Origin: RFSX01 sp965248155
GTDB taxonomy: Bacteria; Bacteroidota; Bacteroidia; Chitinophagales; Saprospiraceae
NCBI GenBank assembly: GCA_965248155.1
Contig: CBDFIO010000002.1
Location: 1,488,001 to 1,552,000, forward strand
Length of the DNA: 64,000 nucleotides
Reading direction: 5' to 3'
Shown: positions 18,800-27,908 of the stretch, one piece after another
Position numbering within the stretch: position 1 is the first letter of the stretch
How the letters are laid out: each line of letters begins with the position of its first letter
Notes under the pieces: generated by a model
The model's input: the letters and a program-made list of their open reading frames with translations, nothing else
What the model was told of the DNA's origin: nothing
The model's database searches: none
Program-made: the position numbers and the translations under genes

Positions 18800-20248
18800 A
18801 TGACCAACACTGATAGAACAGACTTTCGTCGCGCGTTATATCCCCTTTTGTTGTTTTTTGTACTGCTTGTATATGGCTTGTTTATTCATCCGGTCATTTT
18901 CAAATCAGGTATGTTGCCCCTTGAGGTACTGATCCTCATAGCGCTCAGTATCAATTCTATTTATCTGATGCGTCTAGGATACAGCTGGGATACAATACAA
19001 GAGCACATCACTAAGAAAATAGGAGAATCTGTTCCCGTGCTTTTAATTTTGTTTTCAATTGGTGTTCTCATAGGGAGTTGGATCGTTTGCGGAACTATAC
19101 CGATGTTGATATATTATGGTATTTCAATAATAGATCCCAATTGGGTTTACATTTTTGCTTTTCTGATTTGTATCGTATTTTCTTTGCTTACAGGAACCTC
19201 GTGGGGTTCTGCAGGAACAATTGGAATCGTAATGATGGGTGTGGCCCAGATCTACGATGCTGATTTATTTATTACTGCCGGAGCGGTGGTAGGTGGATCC
19301 TTCTTTGGTGATAAAATGTCTCCGCTTTCCGATACAACCAATATTGCATCTTTGGCTTCAGATGTAGCATTGTTTGATCATATTAAATCCATGGCATATA
19401 CAACGGGCCCTTCTGCAATTTTAGCCGCGGCCATCTATGTTTATCTTTCTCCAGCCATACAATCAGAAGCTTCAACTGTTCAGCTTGAACTTGAACAGAT
19501 TAATCTGACTATGGATGCCATTCAAAATATATTTGTATTTAGCCCGCTTTTACTCTTACCCTTAGGGGTAGTGGTATGGGGCTCTATGAAAAAGAAGCCT
19601 ATAGTTCTTACACTGCTATTTTCGGCATGGCTGGCCATGATTCTTGCGTTCATATTTCAAAAGTTTTCTTTTACAGACATCTTCAGCAGTTTTAACAAAG
19701 GCTTTTCAATTAATATGGCTGGAGAACTAGGTTCAGACAGCAGGGTGTTGGAAATTTTGAACAGAGGAGGGCTTTACAATTTGATTGAAGGGATAGTGAT
19801 CACCATTCTTATTTTTGCTTTCATTGGAACGCTGGATGTTATCAATGCAATCGAAACGGTTATTAAAAGGATGATGGAAAAATTAAACACCCAGAGCAAG
19901 ACGATTGCGGCAGCGATCACAACAACGGGGTTTACAAATCTGACAACCTCCAATCAATATGCAACCAGTTTTATCATCGGGTCTGCATTTAAAAAGCATT
20001 TTGATAAGATGAAAATTCCTCGAAAAGTATTGAGCCGGTCAATTGAAGATGCAGGGACCATGTTGGAAAATCTTGCACCGTGGACACCCTCGGGTATCTT
20101 TATGGCGAGCACCCTGGGGATTAGCGCAGTACAATATGCACCTTACCAATTTCTGTCTTTAATAAATATTGTAGTTGCCTATTTCTTTGCTTTTACAGGA
20201 ATTGCATGTTTCCTAAATCAATCAAAGGATGAAGAAAAGAAAGTTTAA
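18800..20248 (+). CDS. nhaC: Na+/H+ antiporter NhaC family
   Basis: 482-aa polytopic inner-membrane protein with about 11-12 hydrophobic segments. The family signature TGTSWGSAGTIGIVMMG and GGSFFGDKMSPLSDTTN is present, with NLAPWTPSGIF in the C-terminal half. Exchanges sodium for protons for ion and pH homeostasis. Its 3' end overlaps the next gene by 20 bp, so the two are likely cotranscribed and translationally coupled. Confidence 0.92.
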   Translation: MTNTDRTDFRRALYPLLLFFVLLVYGLFIHPVIFKSGMLPLEVLILIALSINSIYLMRLGYSWDTIQEHITKKIGESVPVLLILFSIGVLIGSWIVCGTIPMLIYYGISIIDPNWVYIFAFLICIVFSLLTGTSWGSAGTIGIVMMGVAQIYDADLFITAGAVVGGSFFGDKMSPLSDTTNIASLASDVALFDHIKSMAYTTGPSAILAAAIYVYLSPAIQSEASTVQLELEQINLTMDAIQNIFVFSPLLLLPLGVVVWGSMKKKPIVLTLLFSAWLAMILAFIFQKFSFTDIFSSFNKGFSINMAGELGSDSRVLEILNRGGLYNLIEGIVITILIFAFIGTLDVINAIETVIKRMMEKLNTQSKTIAAAITTTGFTNLTTSNQYATSFIIGSAFKKHFDKMKIPRKVLSRSIEDAGTMLENLAPWTPSGIFMASTLGISAVQYAPYQFLSLINIVVAYFFAFTGIACFLNQSKDEEKKV

Positions 20249-21419
20249 AGACAATACAATATTAGTACATGACGAAGAGCGGCAGGCACACGGAGCCGTA
20301 GTCCCTCCGATATTCCAAAATTCATTATTTACATTCGAGAATTGGGATGCAATAGATGAGGCTTTTGATCATAAAAGCGAGGCATTCCTTTATTCAAGAT
20401 TGCTCAACCCTACAGTTAAAGTCGCGGAAGATAAAATTGCAAAATTGTGCCGTGCTGAAAAAGCTAAACTTTGCGCATCAGGAATTGCAGCTGTAAGCTC
20501 CGCTATATTACATTGTGTTAATGGTGGAGATCATATTATTACGATAAGAAACATTTATGGTCCAACGAATAACCTTATAAGCACCTATTTAAAAGAGAAA
20601 TTTCAAGTCTCTGTCAGTTATGTTGATGGTCAGGATGTTGATGAATTTGAGCAAGCGATTCAGGTGAACACCAAATTGATTTACCTTGAAAGTCCGGCAT
20701 CACTAACCTTTGAATTACAAGATTTAGCAGCTATAGCCAAACTGGCAAAAGAGCGAAACATCTTGACCGTTATTGACAATACCTGGGCTTCTCCATTATA
20801 TCAAAAACCAATAGAGCTCGGCATTGACATAGAAGTTCATTCCGTGTCGAAGTACCTTTGTGGACACAGTGATGTTATTGCAGGAGTTATTGTCAGCACA
20901 GAAAAGATTATCAATAAAATACTTCTTGCCGAGCACGAATTATTTGGTGCCAAGATGGCTCCTTTCGAAGGATGGTTAATATTAAGAAGCTTAAGAACGT
21001 TGTCATTAAGGATGAAGGCACACATGGATAGTGCTCAGCGAATAGCAGAATATTTGGAAGGGCACAAATCTGTGAAGAAAGTCCATTATCTCGGTTTAAA
21101 AAGTTTCCCTCAGTATGAATTAGCGATAAAGCAAATGTCTGGTTTTGGAGGACTTATGAGCGTTCAGTTGGATACAGACAATATTCCAAAGATCAAAAAA
21201 TTCGTTAATGCACTCACACTATTTAAGATAGGAGTTAGTTGGGGCGGACATGACAGCCTCGTGTACGCTCCTGTAATAAGCTATCTAAAAGAATTAAGTC
21301 CTGAGAAGTTTGAAGCAATGGGAATTGACGCAGGATTGATACGAATTTCAATCGGACTCGAAGATATTGATGATTTAATAGAGGACCTGAATGAAGCCTT
21401 ACATAAAATGAACGAATAG
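20229..21419 (+). CDS. PLP-dependent Cys/Met metabolism enzyme (cystathionine beta-lyase-like)
   Basis: 396-aa fold-type I transsulfuration enzyme. The PLP lysine lies in SVSKYLCGHSDVIAG (about residue 205), with ASGIAAVSSAI near 80 and the phosphate-binding region near VIDNTWASP. Members include cystathionine gamma-synthase, beta-lyase and gamma-lyase; GHSDV favours MetC-like beta-lyases, but substrate is not certain. Overlap with nhaC suggests a transcriptional unit. Confidence 0.85.
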   Translation: MKKRKFKDNTILVHDEERQAHGAVVPPIFQNSLFTFENWDAIDEAFDHKSEAFLYSRLLNPTVKVAEDKIAKLCRAEKAKLCASGIAAVSSAILHCVNGGDHIITIRNIYGPTNNLISTYLKEKFQVSVSYVDGQDVDEFEQAIQVNTKLIYLESPASLTFELQDLAAIAKLAKERNILTVIDNTWASPLYQKPIELGIDIEVHSVSKYLCGHSDVIAGVIVSTEKIINKILLAEHELFGAKMAPFEGWLILRSLRTLSLRMKAHMDSAQRIAEYLEGHKSVKKVHYLGLKSFPQYELAIKQMSGFGGLMSVQLDTDNIPKIKKFVNALTLFKIGVSWGGHDSLVYAPVISYLKELSPEKFEAMGIDAGLIRISIGLEDIDDLIEDLNEALHKMNE

Positions 21420-21437
21420 TCTAGAGAACAAGCAGTA

Positions 21438-21926
21438 CTATTCCACCACGATCTTCCTTGTAATGGTACCTTCCTTTTGAATAATAGAGAGAACTACCAT
21501 TGAAGACTTTATCACTGAAAGATCTATTTGTTTTGAATAATGACCGATAAACGAACCAAGGTCCTCAGAATACAATTGACGACCATTTAAATTGCTCAGA
21601 AGTATTTTTGTTGGTCCGGAAACAACGTCTAATTCTAGATTAAAACGACAAATACCTGACGGATTAGGATAGACCTTAAGATTTTCTGTTCCTGAATCGG
21701 GCTCAGTTAAAGCTTCTTTTGAGGGTTCCTTTAGTTTTTTGTCAGCGGTATTACAGGCATGAGAATTCGATGTATTCATTAGCCAGCTGTAATCACTTAG
21801 AATAATTTCTTCACTTGGAGTTAGCTTATCACAATTAATAGCGAGCTCCTGATTGATTGAAGATTGTAGTTGAGCGAACAGTGCAATTTGGCTTAAGGCA
21901 AATACGAAAACAAAAATATATTTCAT
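21438..21926 (-). CDS. Small T9SS-sorted secreted protein
   Basis: 162 aa: a signal peptide ending LFAQ, a short unrecognised mature region, and a type A sorting domain (LKVYPNPSGICRF, KILLSNLNGRQLY, SVIKSSMVVLSI). The stop lies close to the convergent PLP gene. It starts 10 bp downstream of the M56 gene and may be the last gene of the blaI-M56 operon. Confidence 0.75.
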   Translation of the reverse strand: MKYIFVFVFALSQIALFAQLQSSINQELAINCDKLTPSEEIILSDYSWLMNTSNSHACNTADKKLKEPSKEALTEPDSGTENLKVYPNPSGICRFNLELDVVSGPTKILLSNLNGRQLYSEDLGSFIGHYSKQIDLSVIKSSMVVLSIIQKEGTITRKIVVE

Positions 21927-21935
21927 GTAAACCAG

Positions 21936-24077
21936 TTATTTCAGGGTCTTAATATACGATTGTTTGTGCTTATTTGCTGATATTTCGAATTCGATTTTTG
22001 ACTTCTTGGTCAACTCAATTCCGGTTTTGTCCTGATAGAGCTTTTTATATTTTTCCCAAATATTAGCAGGTTGCTTGTCTCCATTAATTTTCAAATGCTT
22101 ACCCGAAAGTTCTAACTTATATTTGGAGTCCGGTTGAATAAGCCCATCTTCTAAAAGTTCATTCGTAATCACATCAGATACATTTCCTCCTGATTTATTA
22201 TAGAAAAATATGTTGTTATCATCTAATTTATCATTGTACTCCAGGATATAGTTTTGTTTCGCATCAAGGTATTTTTTATGTGCCCAGTTTTTTTCATGAT
22301 TCTTTTCAATATTCCGTTTGAATTCAAAAATGTGATCTTTTTCATTTTCCAAATGTTGTTTGAGTTCAATGATATAATCATTGTTCCCTTTTTCCGACCA
22401 CAAATTTCTACGTTCTTTATCACCAAAATACTTTAATTCAATCTCACTATCTCCATCAATAATAATCTCTCCGTCGTCTATAATAATTTTGTTTGCTGAA
22501 ATACTTGAAGGAGTTCGCCACTCAAATTTGCCGGGCAAAAGGTCCATAACAGAATCTATGCGGATAATTATATTATCATGATCGCCCCCAATATGCTTTG
22601 AAATATCTATTGTTTTAACTCCATCATGCCCGGTTATCCAGATATCCTCTGACCCTTCTCTATCAAAGTGAAAGACATTGTCCTCATCAAATTCGAAATC
22701 ACCTTCAAAGACGTTAAGCAAAGAGTCTATCTTAATTGTTCTTCCAAACTTTCTATCCTTGAAGAAAATATTTCCAATGTCTTTATCACAATCAGGAAAT
22801 ACTGTAATTATATCTCGTTCCTCATTGGGACTTAATTCAAGTATTATGTTGTCATATTCATCTTCAGGGATGACATCTCCGTTTATTTTTAGCTGAGTAA
22901 TTCCTCCATTTTCCATTTCAAGTTCTAATTCTTCTTCATTGGTTTTTTTCGTGATGTGAAAAGATTTCTTATCTGGAATTGTGTCTAGATAAAATGGAAT
23001 TTCTTCACTGTCCTGAGGACAATCGTTAATAATATACACATCTACTTCCGATGTGTTAATTGATGTATCGGATGAAGAATTTACAGTTTTTGCAAAAGCA
23101 AAAACGCTGGTAAAAACGAGGATAAATGCGAGTAGTTTCTGTCTCATGTTTGATGCGTTAACGGGTATATTAAGTATTCTTAAAATTCTTTGACTGAATT
23201 GATTATTGTTTCCTGAAAAAGCAAGAGCTGTTTGTAAGTTATGTTGTTTTAAGCCCTGTAACTTGACGAGGGTCTTAGCATATGAAATGGAATTTTCGGT
23301 CATTTCAATGGCAAGATCATCACAACAGTTTTCTCTTTCAAATCTGATTCTTGACGAGATGTACCAAATGGCTGGATGATAATAAAACAGTATTTCAGCA
23401 AAAGACTGAAGTAAATTGAATAGAAAATCATGACGCTTAATATGTGCCAATTCATGTGCAAGAATTGCTTCAACTTCTTTGATGTTTAATTGATTCGCTA
23501 AACCAACAGGAAATAAAATTACAGGCTTGATATAGCCCATAACCATAGGGGTACTTATTCTTTTGGATTCTTTAATAATTATGTTTCTGTGGATATCATA
23601 TTTCTTTTTCAAACTCCTCAATGCATTTAGAAGAATGACATTTTCAAGGCTTGAATTGTTAATGATGTGTTTTAGATAGAGGTATGCTCCTGAAAAACGT
23701 ATAAGGAACAACAGCGAACCGATTATCCAGGCATTAACTATGACGATTATATACTTCTCAGCGAAATCAAATGAAAATGGAAGTAATGAAGATTGTTGCG
23801 CCAATGAACCCGAATCATACATGCTGCCAACAGCAGAACTGAGAATGATGGATGACGAATCATTAATATAATAAAGTCCGAAAGTAACCAGAGTTATTAC
23901 TATTGAGAGACACAGGGCACCGACTGAAATAAAATATTTGTGAGCTGAAGGAGCATTGCGAAATATACGCATAGCAATACTCAATAAAATGGCGACTAAT
24001 GCAATCTGCCATATGGAATGAACCAAGGTCATTGCAATAGCGTAACTTAAATCATTGGAAAGGAAATTTGATATCAT
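21936..24077 (-). CDS. M56 family (BlaR1/MecR1-like) membrane metallopeptidase
   Basis: 713 aa. Four to five N-terminal transmembrane segments enclose a cytoplasmic zinc peptidase with HELAH at 208-212 and the downstream glutamate in ERENCCDDLA. The long, acidic periplasmic part (330-713) is not a penicillin-binding sensor domain; it is low-complexity and rich in Asp, Glu and Ile. In the Bla system such proteins cleave the partner repressor; here the partner is the BlaI-type gene 4 bp upstream. Signal sensed is unknown. Confidence 0.9.
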   Translation of the reverse strand: MISNFLSNDLSYAIAMTLVHSIWQIALVAILLSIAMRIFRNAPSAHKYFISVGALCLSIVITLVTFGLYYINDSSSIILSSAVGSMYDSGSLAQQSSLLPFSFDFAEKYIIVIVNAWIIGSLLFLIRFSGAYLYLKHIINNSSLENVILLNALRSLKKKYDIHRNIIIKESKRISTPMVMGYIKPVILFPVGLANQLNIKEVEAILAHELAHIKRHDFLFNLLQSFAEILFYYHPAIWYISSRIRFERENCCDDLAIEMTENSISYAKTLVKLQGLKQHNLQTALAFSGNNNQFSQRILRILNIPVNASNMRQKLLAFILVFTSVFAFAKTVNSSSDTSINTSEVDVYIINDCPQDSEEIPFYLDTIPDKKSFHITKKTNEEELELEMENGGITQLKINGDVIPEDEYDNIILELSPNEERDIITVFPDCDKDIGNIFFKDRKFGRTIKIDSLLNVFEGDFEFDEDNVFHFDREGSEDIWITGHDGVKTIDISKHIGGDHDNIIIRIDSVMDLLPGKFEWRTPSSISANKIIIDDGEIIIDGDSEIELKYFGDKERRNLWSEKGNNDYIIELKQHLENEKDHIFEFKRNIEKNHEKNWAHKKYLDAKQNYILEYNDKLDDNNIFFYNKSGGNVSDVITNELLEDGLIQPDSKYKLELSGKHLKINGDKQPANIWEKYKKLYQDKTGIELTKKSKIEFEISANKHKQSYIKTLK

Positions 24078-24081
24078 AATC

Positions 24082-24468
24082 TTATTTTTTCGTTTCTAAT
24101 TCATTGATAATGGCCTTAAGTTTTTCTAGTTCTTCCCGGCTGGCGGATTGATTTCCCAGAGCTTGCATTACAAGTCTCATAGCCGACCCACGATAGGTTT
24201 TCTCAATGAAACTATCGAGAAGACTTTTCTGAGTATCATTTTCTTTTACAGCAGAATGATAGATATGTGTTCTGTTTTTAGTATCTCTGGAGACCAAGGC
24301 TTTCTCTGTCATTATCTGCATTATCTTGAGGGCAGTAGTATATCCTACTTCTCTTTTCTCGTTTAGAATGTCATTAACTTGTCGGACCGAAGAAGGACCA
24401 TGCTCCCACAAAACCTGCAAAATTTCGAGCTCTGATTCAGTGGGTTTGATTTTCTTTTTTGTTGTCAT
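24082..24468 (-). CDS. BlaI/MecI/CopY family transcriptional repressor
   Basis: 128 aa winged-helix repressor. The DNA-binding part has LQVLWEHGPSSVRQVNDIL and VGYTTALKIMQIMTEK, followed by a helical dimerisation/cleavage region. It is the first gene before the M56 peptidase (4-bp gap), the usual signal-transducing pair. Two TACGA-N6-TCGTA dyads lie directly upstream. Confidence 0.93.
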   Translation of the reverse strand: MTTKKKIKPTESELEILQVLWEHGPSSVRQVNDILNEKREVGYTTALKIMQIMTEKALVSRDTKNRTHIYHSAVKENDTQKSLLDSFIEKTYRGSAMRLVMQALGNQSASREELEKLKAIINELETKK

Positions 24469-24491
24469 GAGTAAACAATATGTAAATTATA

Positions 24492-24538
24492 TACGAAATA
24501 TCTCGTAATATATTACATAAATACGAATTAAATCGTAT
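24492..24538. promoter_or_regulatory. Two operator-like dyads upstream of blaI-type gene
   Basis: Dyad 1 (24492-24507) is tacga-aatatc-tcgta; dyad 2 (24521-24538) is atacga-attaaa-tcgtat. Both have perfect arms and a 6-nt spacer, with centres 30 bp apart (about three helical turns). Position and symmetry fit binding sites for the BlaI-type dimer. A weaker copy of the motif lies before the PDZ-protein gene (27141-27156). Confidence 0.65.
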
Positions 24539-24573
24539 GTTAAGAAAAATTTAACCCTTAGATTTTTAAAGAA

Positions 24574-25173
24574 CTAGTGGAATAATATATCTGAGACAGA
24601 TATTTCAAGCTCACCAAACTCAATCATAGCGTTGAATAATCGGCATTGCTCATAACTGTGGAGATCCTCAAGTCTTAAGCTTTTGGATTGAACCTGATTT
24701 GATTCAATAAGTGATTGTCTCCTGGTTCCTTCTAGCAAAGGATCCATTGGGGTATACCAGACACCGTTTTTCAAAAAAGCGATGTTACAATAATAACTAT
24801 CAGTTACTAATTCATTTTTAGCAATTAATATATCATCAGCCGATTCTCTTGAATTATACAATCGCTCTAGAGCAGATCGATTATGATATTTGTAATTATA
24901 AAGAAGTGCATCATCGCGTACGACTTTTAAAGAGCGAATATTTTTGAGGGTATAAGGATGAATATCAAATTGGTAAGACTGATGATCATAAATGATTCTT
25001 AACTTATAGATTCCCTTAGTGCATCCCGAGATCTCTTTTTCGATTTGTGCTTTGTCCAATTGGAGCTCACAATCAAAAAGATCTTTAAGGCTTTTCGTCA
25101 TTCGAGCTATATGATATTCCAGAAGTGGAATATCACGGTCAATGACTTTTATAGATTCAAGCAGTAGGGACAT
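24574..25173 (-). CDS. pabC: Aminotransferase class IV, probable aminodeoxychorismate lyase
   Basis: 199-aa fold-type IV PLP enzyme, the short Bacteroidota form. The putative PLP lysine is in YNYKYHNRSAL; ELVTDSYYCNIAF and MDPLLEGTRRQSLIE match the family substrate and phosphate-binding regions. It overlaps the pabB-like gene by 17 bp, which supports a role in converting aminodeoxychorismate to p-aminobenzoate for folate synthesis. Confidence 0.82.
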   Translation of the reverse strand: MSLLLESIKVIDRDIPLLEYHIARMTKSLKDLFDCELQLDKAQIEKEISGCTKGIYKLRIIYDHQSYQFDIHPYTLKNIRSLKVVRDDALLYNYKYHNRSALERLYNSRESADDILIAKNELVTDSYYCNIAFLKNGVWYTPMDPLLEGTRRQSLIESNQVQSKSLRLEDLHSYEQCRLFNAMIEFGELEISVSDILFH

Positions 25174-26125
25174 AGATTTTTTGAATCATTTCTTGATACT
25201 CCGAAAATGCATTGCTCTTATATGTGATGCCACCACCACTTCTGTAGAACAATTCATTTTTGATTTTTTCAATATATCGAATCATGACAAAGGAGTCTAA
25301 ATTGTTTCCATCAAATATTCCTGATACTCCTGTATAATACCCTCTTTTTTTTGATTCTATTTTTGACAAGATTTCAATGGTTTTCTTCTTTGGTGCACCA
25401 GATATACTTCCTGCCGGAAGAAGAGATAAGATAATGCTCCCTATGTTTTTATGATAGTTTTCTTGAAGGGTACCACTAATTTCTGAACTTACTTGAAGAA
25501 GATCGTTTTCTGAACTTTTAATCCGATCGATATATCTAAAACGGAGTAATGAAACATTTTTTGCTACCATGTTAAGATCATTCCGTATCAAATCCACGAT
25601 TGTATTGTGTTCTGCTTTTTCTTTTAAATCATTTAGAAGGACATTTTTGGCATTTGGAAGCTTAGCATCTATAGTTCCTTTCATTGGATAAGAGGAGATA
25701 CGACCGTTTTTAATCGTGACGAAAGTCTCTGGTGAAAATACTGTAAACTTATTTTTATAGAATAATTTATACCGGGCCTTGCTTCTGAAAAATAGTTCTC
25801 TAAGTGAAGCGTTGACTTGAATGGGTGTCTGAAAGGTTAGATTGGCCAAAAAACTATTTCCATAATTGATTTCTTTTAGCAAATCCTCAAAGGCTAATTT
25901 GTATTCTTCAAAAGAGATTGGATTAGATTCTAGTTGAAATTCCTTTTCGTCGCGAAGATAGTTGTCATAGTTGTTTGCTCCTGAGATACTGTATAGAATG
26001 TCATTATCAAGATGGTCTAATGGGAAAAGCTCAAGCTTTTCCAATTCAAAATCTATGATAAACAAGAAGGGCTTTTTTTGTAGCCCCCATTTATTCATCT
26101 GGATTTGTGCTTCTTTTTGCTTCAC
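25157..26125 (-). CDS. pabB: Aminodeoxychorismate synthase component I
   Basis: 322-aa chorismate-binding enzyme. The signature PAGSISGAPKKKTIEIL, the NTIVDLIRNDL motif and the C-terminal GGGITYKSN stretch are those of PabB/TrpE. The N-terminal subdomain is short, as in Bacteroidota PabB. Coupling with the downstream class IV gene supports PabB over TrpE. Confidence 0.88.
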   Translation of the reverse strand: MKQKEAQIQMNKWGLQKKPFLFIIDFELEKLELFPLDHLDNDILYSISGANNYDNYLRDEKEFQLESNPISFEEYKLAFEDLLKEINYGNSFLANLTFQTPIQVNASLRELFFRSKARYKLFYKNKFTVFSPETFVTIKNGRISSYPMKGTIDAKLPNAKNVLLNDLKEKAEHNTIVDLIRNDLNMVAKNVSLLRFRYIDRIKSSENDLLQVSSEISGTLQENYHKNIGSIILSLLPAGSISGAPKKKTIEILSKIESKKRGYYTGVSGIFDGNNLDSFVMIRYIEKIKNELFYRSGGGITYKSNAFSEYQEMIQKIYVPTA

Positions 26126-26145
26126 AATAATTTATAAACAAAAAA

Positions 26146-26171
26146 GCCGACAAGAGTTTGTTCTTGTCGGC
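26146..26171 (-). terminator. Rho-independent terminator of the PDZ-protein gene
   Basis: Perfect 10-bp stem gccgacaaga/tcttgtcggc with a 6-nt loop. On the minus strand it is followed by TTTTTTG, just after the stop of the PDZ gene. Confidence 0.85.
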
Positions 26172-26191
26172 ATTAATTTGGGATGGAATGT

Positions 26192-27106
26192 TTACTTATT
26201 ATCCTTTTTTATGATAATTTTTTTCTTAATTTTTTTCTCATCGTTGTCATGCTCACCTTCTTCATGACGTTCGTGCAACTCTATAACTTCTTTCCAATTC
26301 TTATGTTCAAAACTTTCTTTCCTTTCCTGAAGGACAACTTCATAAGACTTCTTTTCGCCATCTCTCATCAATTCAATTATTGCAATATCATTAGCCTCGA
26401 ATGAAGACAAAGAAGATATCAATGTTTCAATCGAGTTTACTGGGGAATCATTGACTCGAGTAATAATATCTCCGCTTACAATACCTGCTTTTTCTGCGGC
26501 TGATCCTTCCATCAATTCAATAACTCTGGCACCATTGTCTGCAGCTTCAATAAAAACGCCCAATTGCGCTTTATTGCTGTTTTTTTCTACGTCCTCATCA
26601 ACCTCAAATACAAAGTGGTTCCCGTCTCCTCCTTTAATAATTCTCACTTTTTTATGTTCATGTTCACCTTCTTCTATTTCCACCTCAAGTTCAATATCCA
26701 TTTCATGTTCCATATCAATCTCCACATTATGCTCTTTCATCGCTTCTTTAATTTCTTCAGGCATCTCACCTTCACCATCCCATTCGATTACCGTTTCATT
26801 CCCATCATCATCTTTTGTAACCATTTTGTAGACCTTCTTTTCAATCATTTTGTAATCTTTACCTTCCAACTCGATTTCTTGTCCATCGTCGGTAACCCAA
26901 GTTCCTTTTTCCATGGTTTTAAGATACTCTTCAGCCTCTTTACCTTCTTTTACAATTTTCTTTTCTGTTATTTTTCCATTTTCATCTTTTACCTTTTCAA
27001 CAAGCACTACTTTTTTAACTTCTTTAGTTTCTTGTGCAGATAATTGAGAAATGCTAAATGCACAAAACAGTGCAAGCATGCAAACAGTAATATAATTTTT
27101 AATCAT
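26192..27106 (-). CDS. Secreted acidic PDZ-domain protein
   Basis: 304 aa from the ATG at 27106, chosen because it gives a standard signal peptide ending QLSAQ; an upstream in-frame start would add 27 residues. A very acidic, lysine/glutamate-rich central region (about 30-170) precedes a PDZ domain (about 185-270; LGVFIEAADNGARVIEL, AEKAGIVSGDIITRVNDSPV). No protease domain is visible. A BlaI-type half dyad lies in its promoter region. Confidence 0.75.
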   Translation of the reverse strand: MIKNYITVCMLALFCAFSISQLSAQETKEVKKVVLVEKVKDENGKITEKKIVKEGKEAEEYLKTMEKGTWVTDDGQEIELEGKDYKMIEKKVYKMVTKDDDGNETVIEWDGEGEMPEEIKEAMKEHNVEIDMEHEMDIELEVEIEEGEHEHKKVRIIKGGDGNHFVFEVDEDVEKNSNKAQLGVFIEAADNGARVIELMEGSAAEKAGIVSGDIITRVNDSPVNSIETLISSLSSFEANDIAIIELMRDGEKKSYEVVLQERKESFEHKNWKEVIELHERHEEGEHDNDEKKIKKKIIIKKDNK

Positions 27107-27140
27107 TTTTATAAATTTTGTGTAAATATAGAATGCTTTA

Positions 27141-27156
27141 TACGAAATATTTCTTA
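27141..27156. promoter_or_regulatory. Imperfect BlaI-type dyad before PDZ gene
   Basis: tacga-aatatt-tctta matches the TACGA-N6-TCGTA dyads at 24492-24538 in 9 of 10 arm positions with the same spacer length. It lies about 35-50 bp upstream of the PDZ-protein start. Suggests co-regulation; inference only. Confidence 0.4.
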
Positions 27157-27186
27157 ATAAAAAACTAAAATTTGCGTTTATAAACA

Positions 27187-27792
27187 ATGAAATATTCGAT
27201 AAAATATCTAAAACTTTCCATCATTTTGCTCCTTTTTGTCTCATGTAGCCAAAACAATATGGTTGAATTGAAAGATGAAAACGGTGCAGTAGTAGAACGA
27301 TTTCAAGTTACAAAAGACAGCACCAGACATGGAGAATTTAGTGCGTATTACCCAGATGGGTCTCCAAAAGAAACCGCCCTTTATAGTCAAGGTAAATTAA
27401 ATGGAGAGCGGAAGATCTTCTATCCTAACGGACAAGTTGAGATCCACGAGCGATATGAAATGGATGTTATGGAGGGGCCCTATAAGGTTTTTCATGATAA
27501 TGGCAACTTAAAGTTAGTTGTAAACTTCTATGGAGGGGTCATGGAAGGACCACTAAAAGCATTTTATTCTGATGGTGTTTTGAAGGAGGAATTAAAAATG
27601 GAGGACAATAATGAAAATGGTCCTTTCAAGGAATATTATTCTAATGGGAATATTCATTGGGAAGGGAATTATCTTAACGGGGATAACGAATTTGGTGAAT
27701 TGAAGGAATACAACGAAGACGGAGTATTAATAAGAATAATGGAATGTGATTCCTTGGCTATCTGTAAAACAACTTGGAAAAAAGAAGAATGA
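27187..27792 (+). CDS. MORN-repeat (YwqK-like) lipoprotein
   Basis: 201 aa with a lipoprotein signal (LLLFVSCSQ) and six to seven MORN-type repeats such as HGEFSAYYPDGSPKE, NGERKIFYPNGQVE and EGPYKVFHDNGNLK. This family is often labelled YwqK antitoxin-like, but in Bacteroidota it is common as a surface lipoprotein and no toxin partner is seen here. It overlaps the next small frame by ATGA. Confidence 0.8.
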   Translation: MKYSIKYLKLSIILLLFVSCSQNNMVELKDENGAVVERFQVTKDSTRHGEFSAYYPDGSPKETALYSQGKLNGERKIFYPNGQVEIHERYEMDVMEGPYKVFHDNGNLKLVVNFYGGVMEGPLKAFYSDGVLKEELKMEDNNENGPFKEYYSNGNIHWEGNYLNGDNEFGELKEYNEDGVLIRIMECDSLAICKTTWKKEE

Positions 27793-27908
27793 AAATTGCT
27801 ACCGACTTTGTAACAGATCTTTTCATATCAAGCATTTTGGGCTTCTGCTTTTCTTTACTTTACAAGCTGAAGGCTACAGACCCAAGAGGCCATAATTATT
27901 TATGTTGA
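27789..27908 (+). CDS. Possible small membrane protein, 39 aa
   Basis: Short frame starting in the ATGA overlap with the MORN lipoprotein stop and ending in an overlap with the porQ start (ATGTTGA). It has one hydrophobic segment (LFISSILGFCFSLLYKL). The tight coupling on both sides argues for translation, perhaps only as a coupling device. Not recognised as a known family. Confidence 0.4.
   Translation: MKIATDFVTDLFISSILGFCFSLLYKLKATDPRGHNYLC

Noticed and set aside
27187..27792. YwqK-type antitoxin of a toxin-antitoxin pair
   Set aside because: MORN repeats give this label automatically, but the protein is a lipoprotein and no toxin gene is adjacent.
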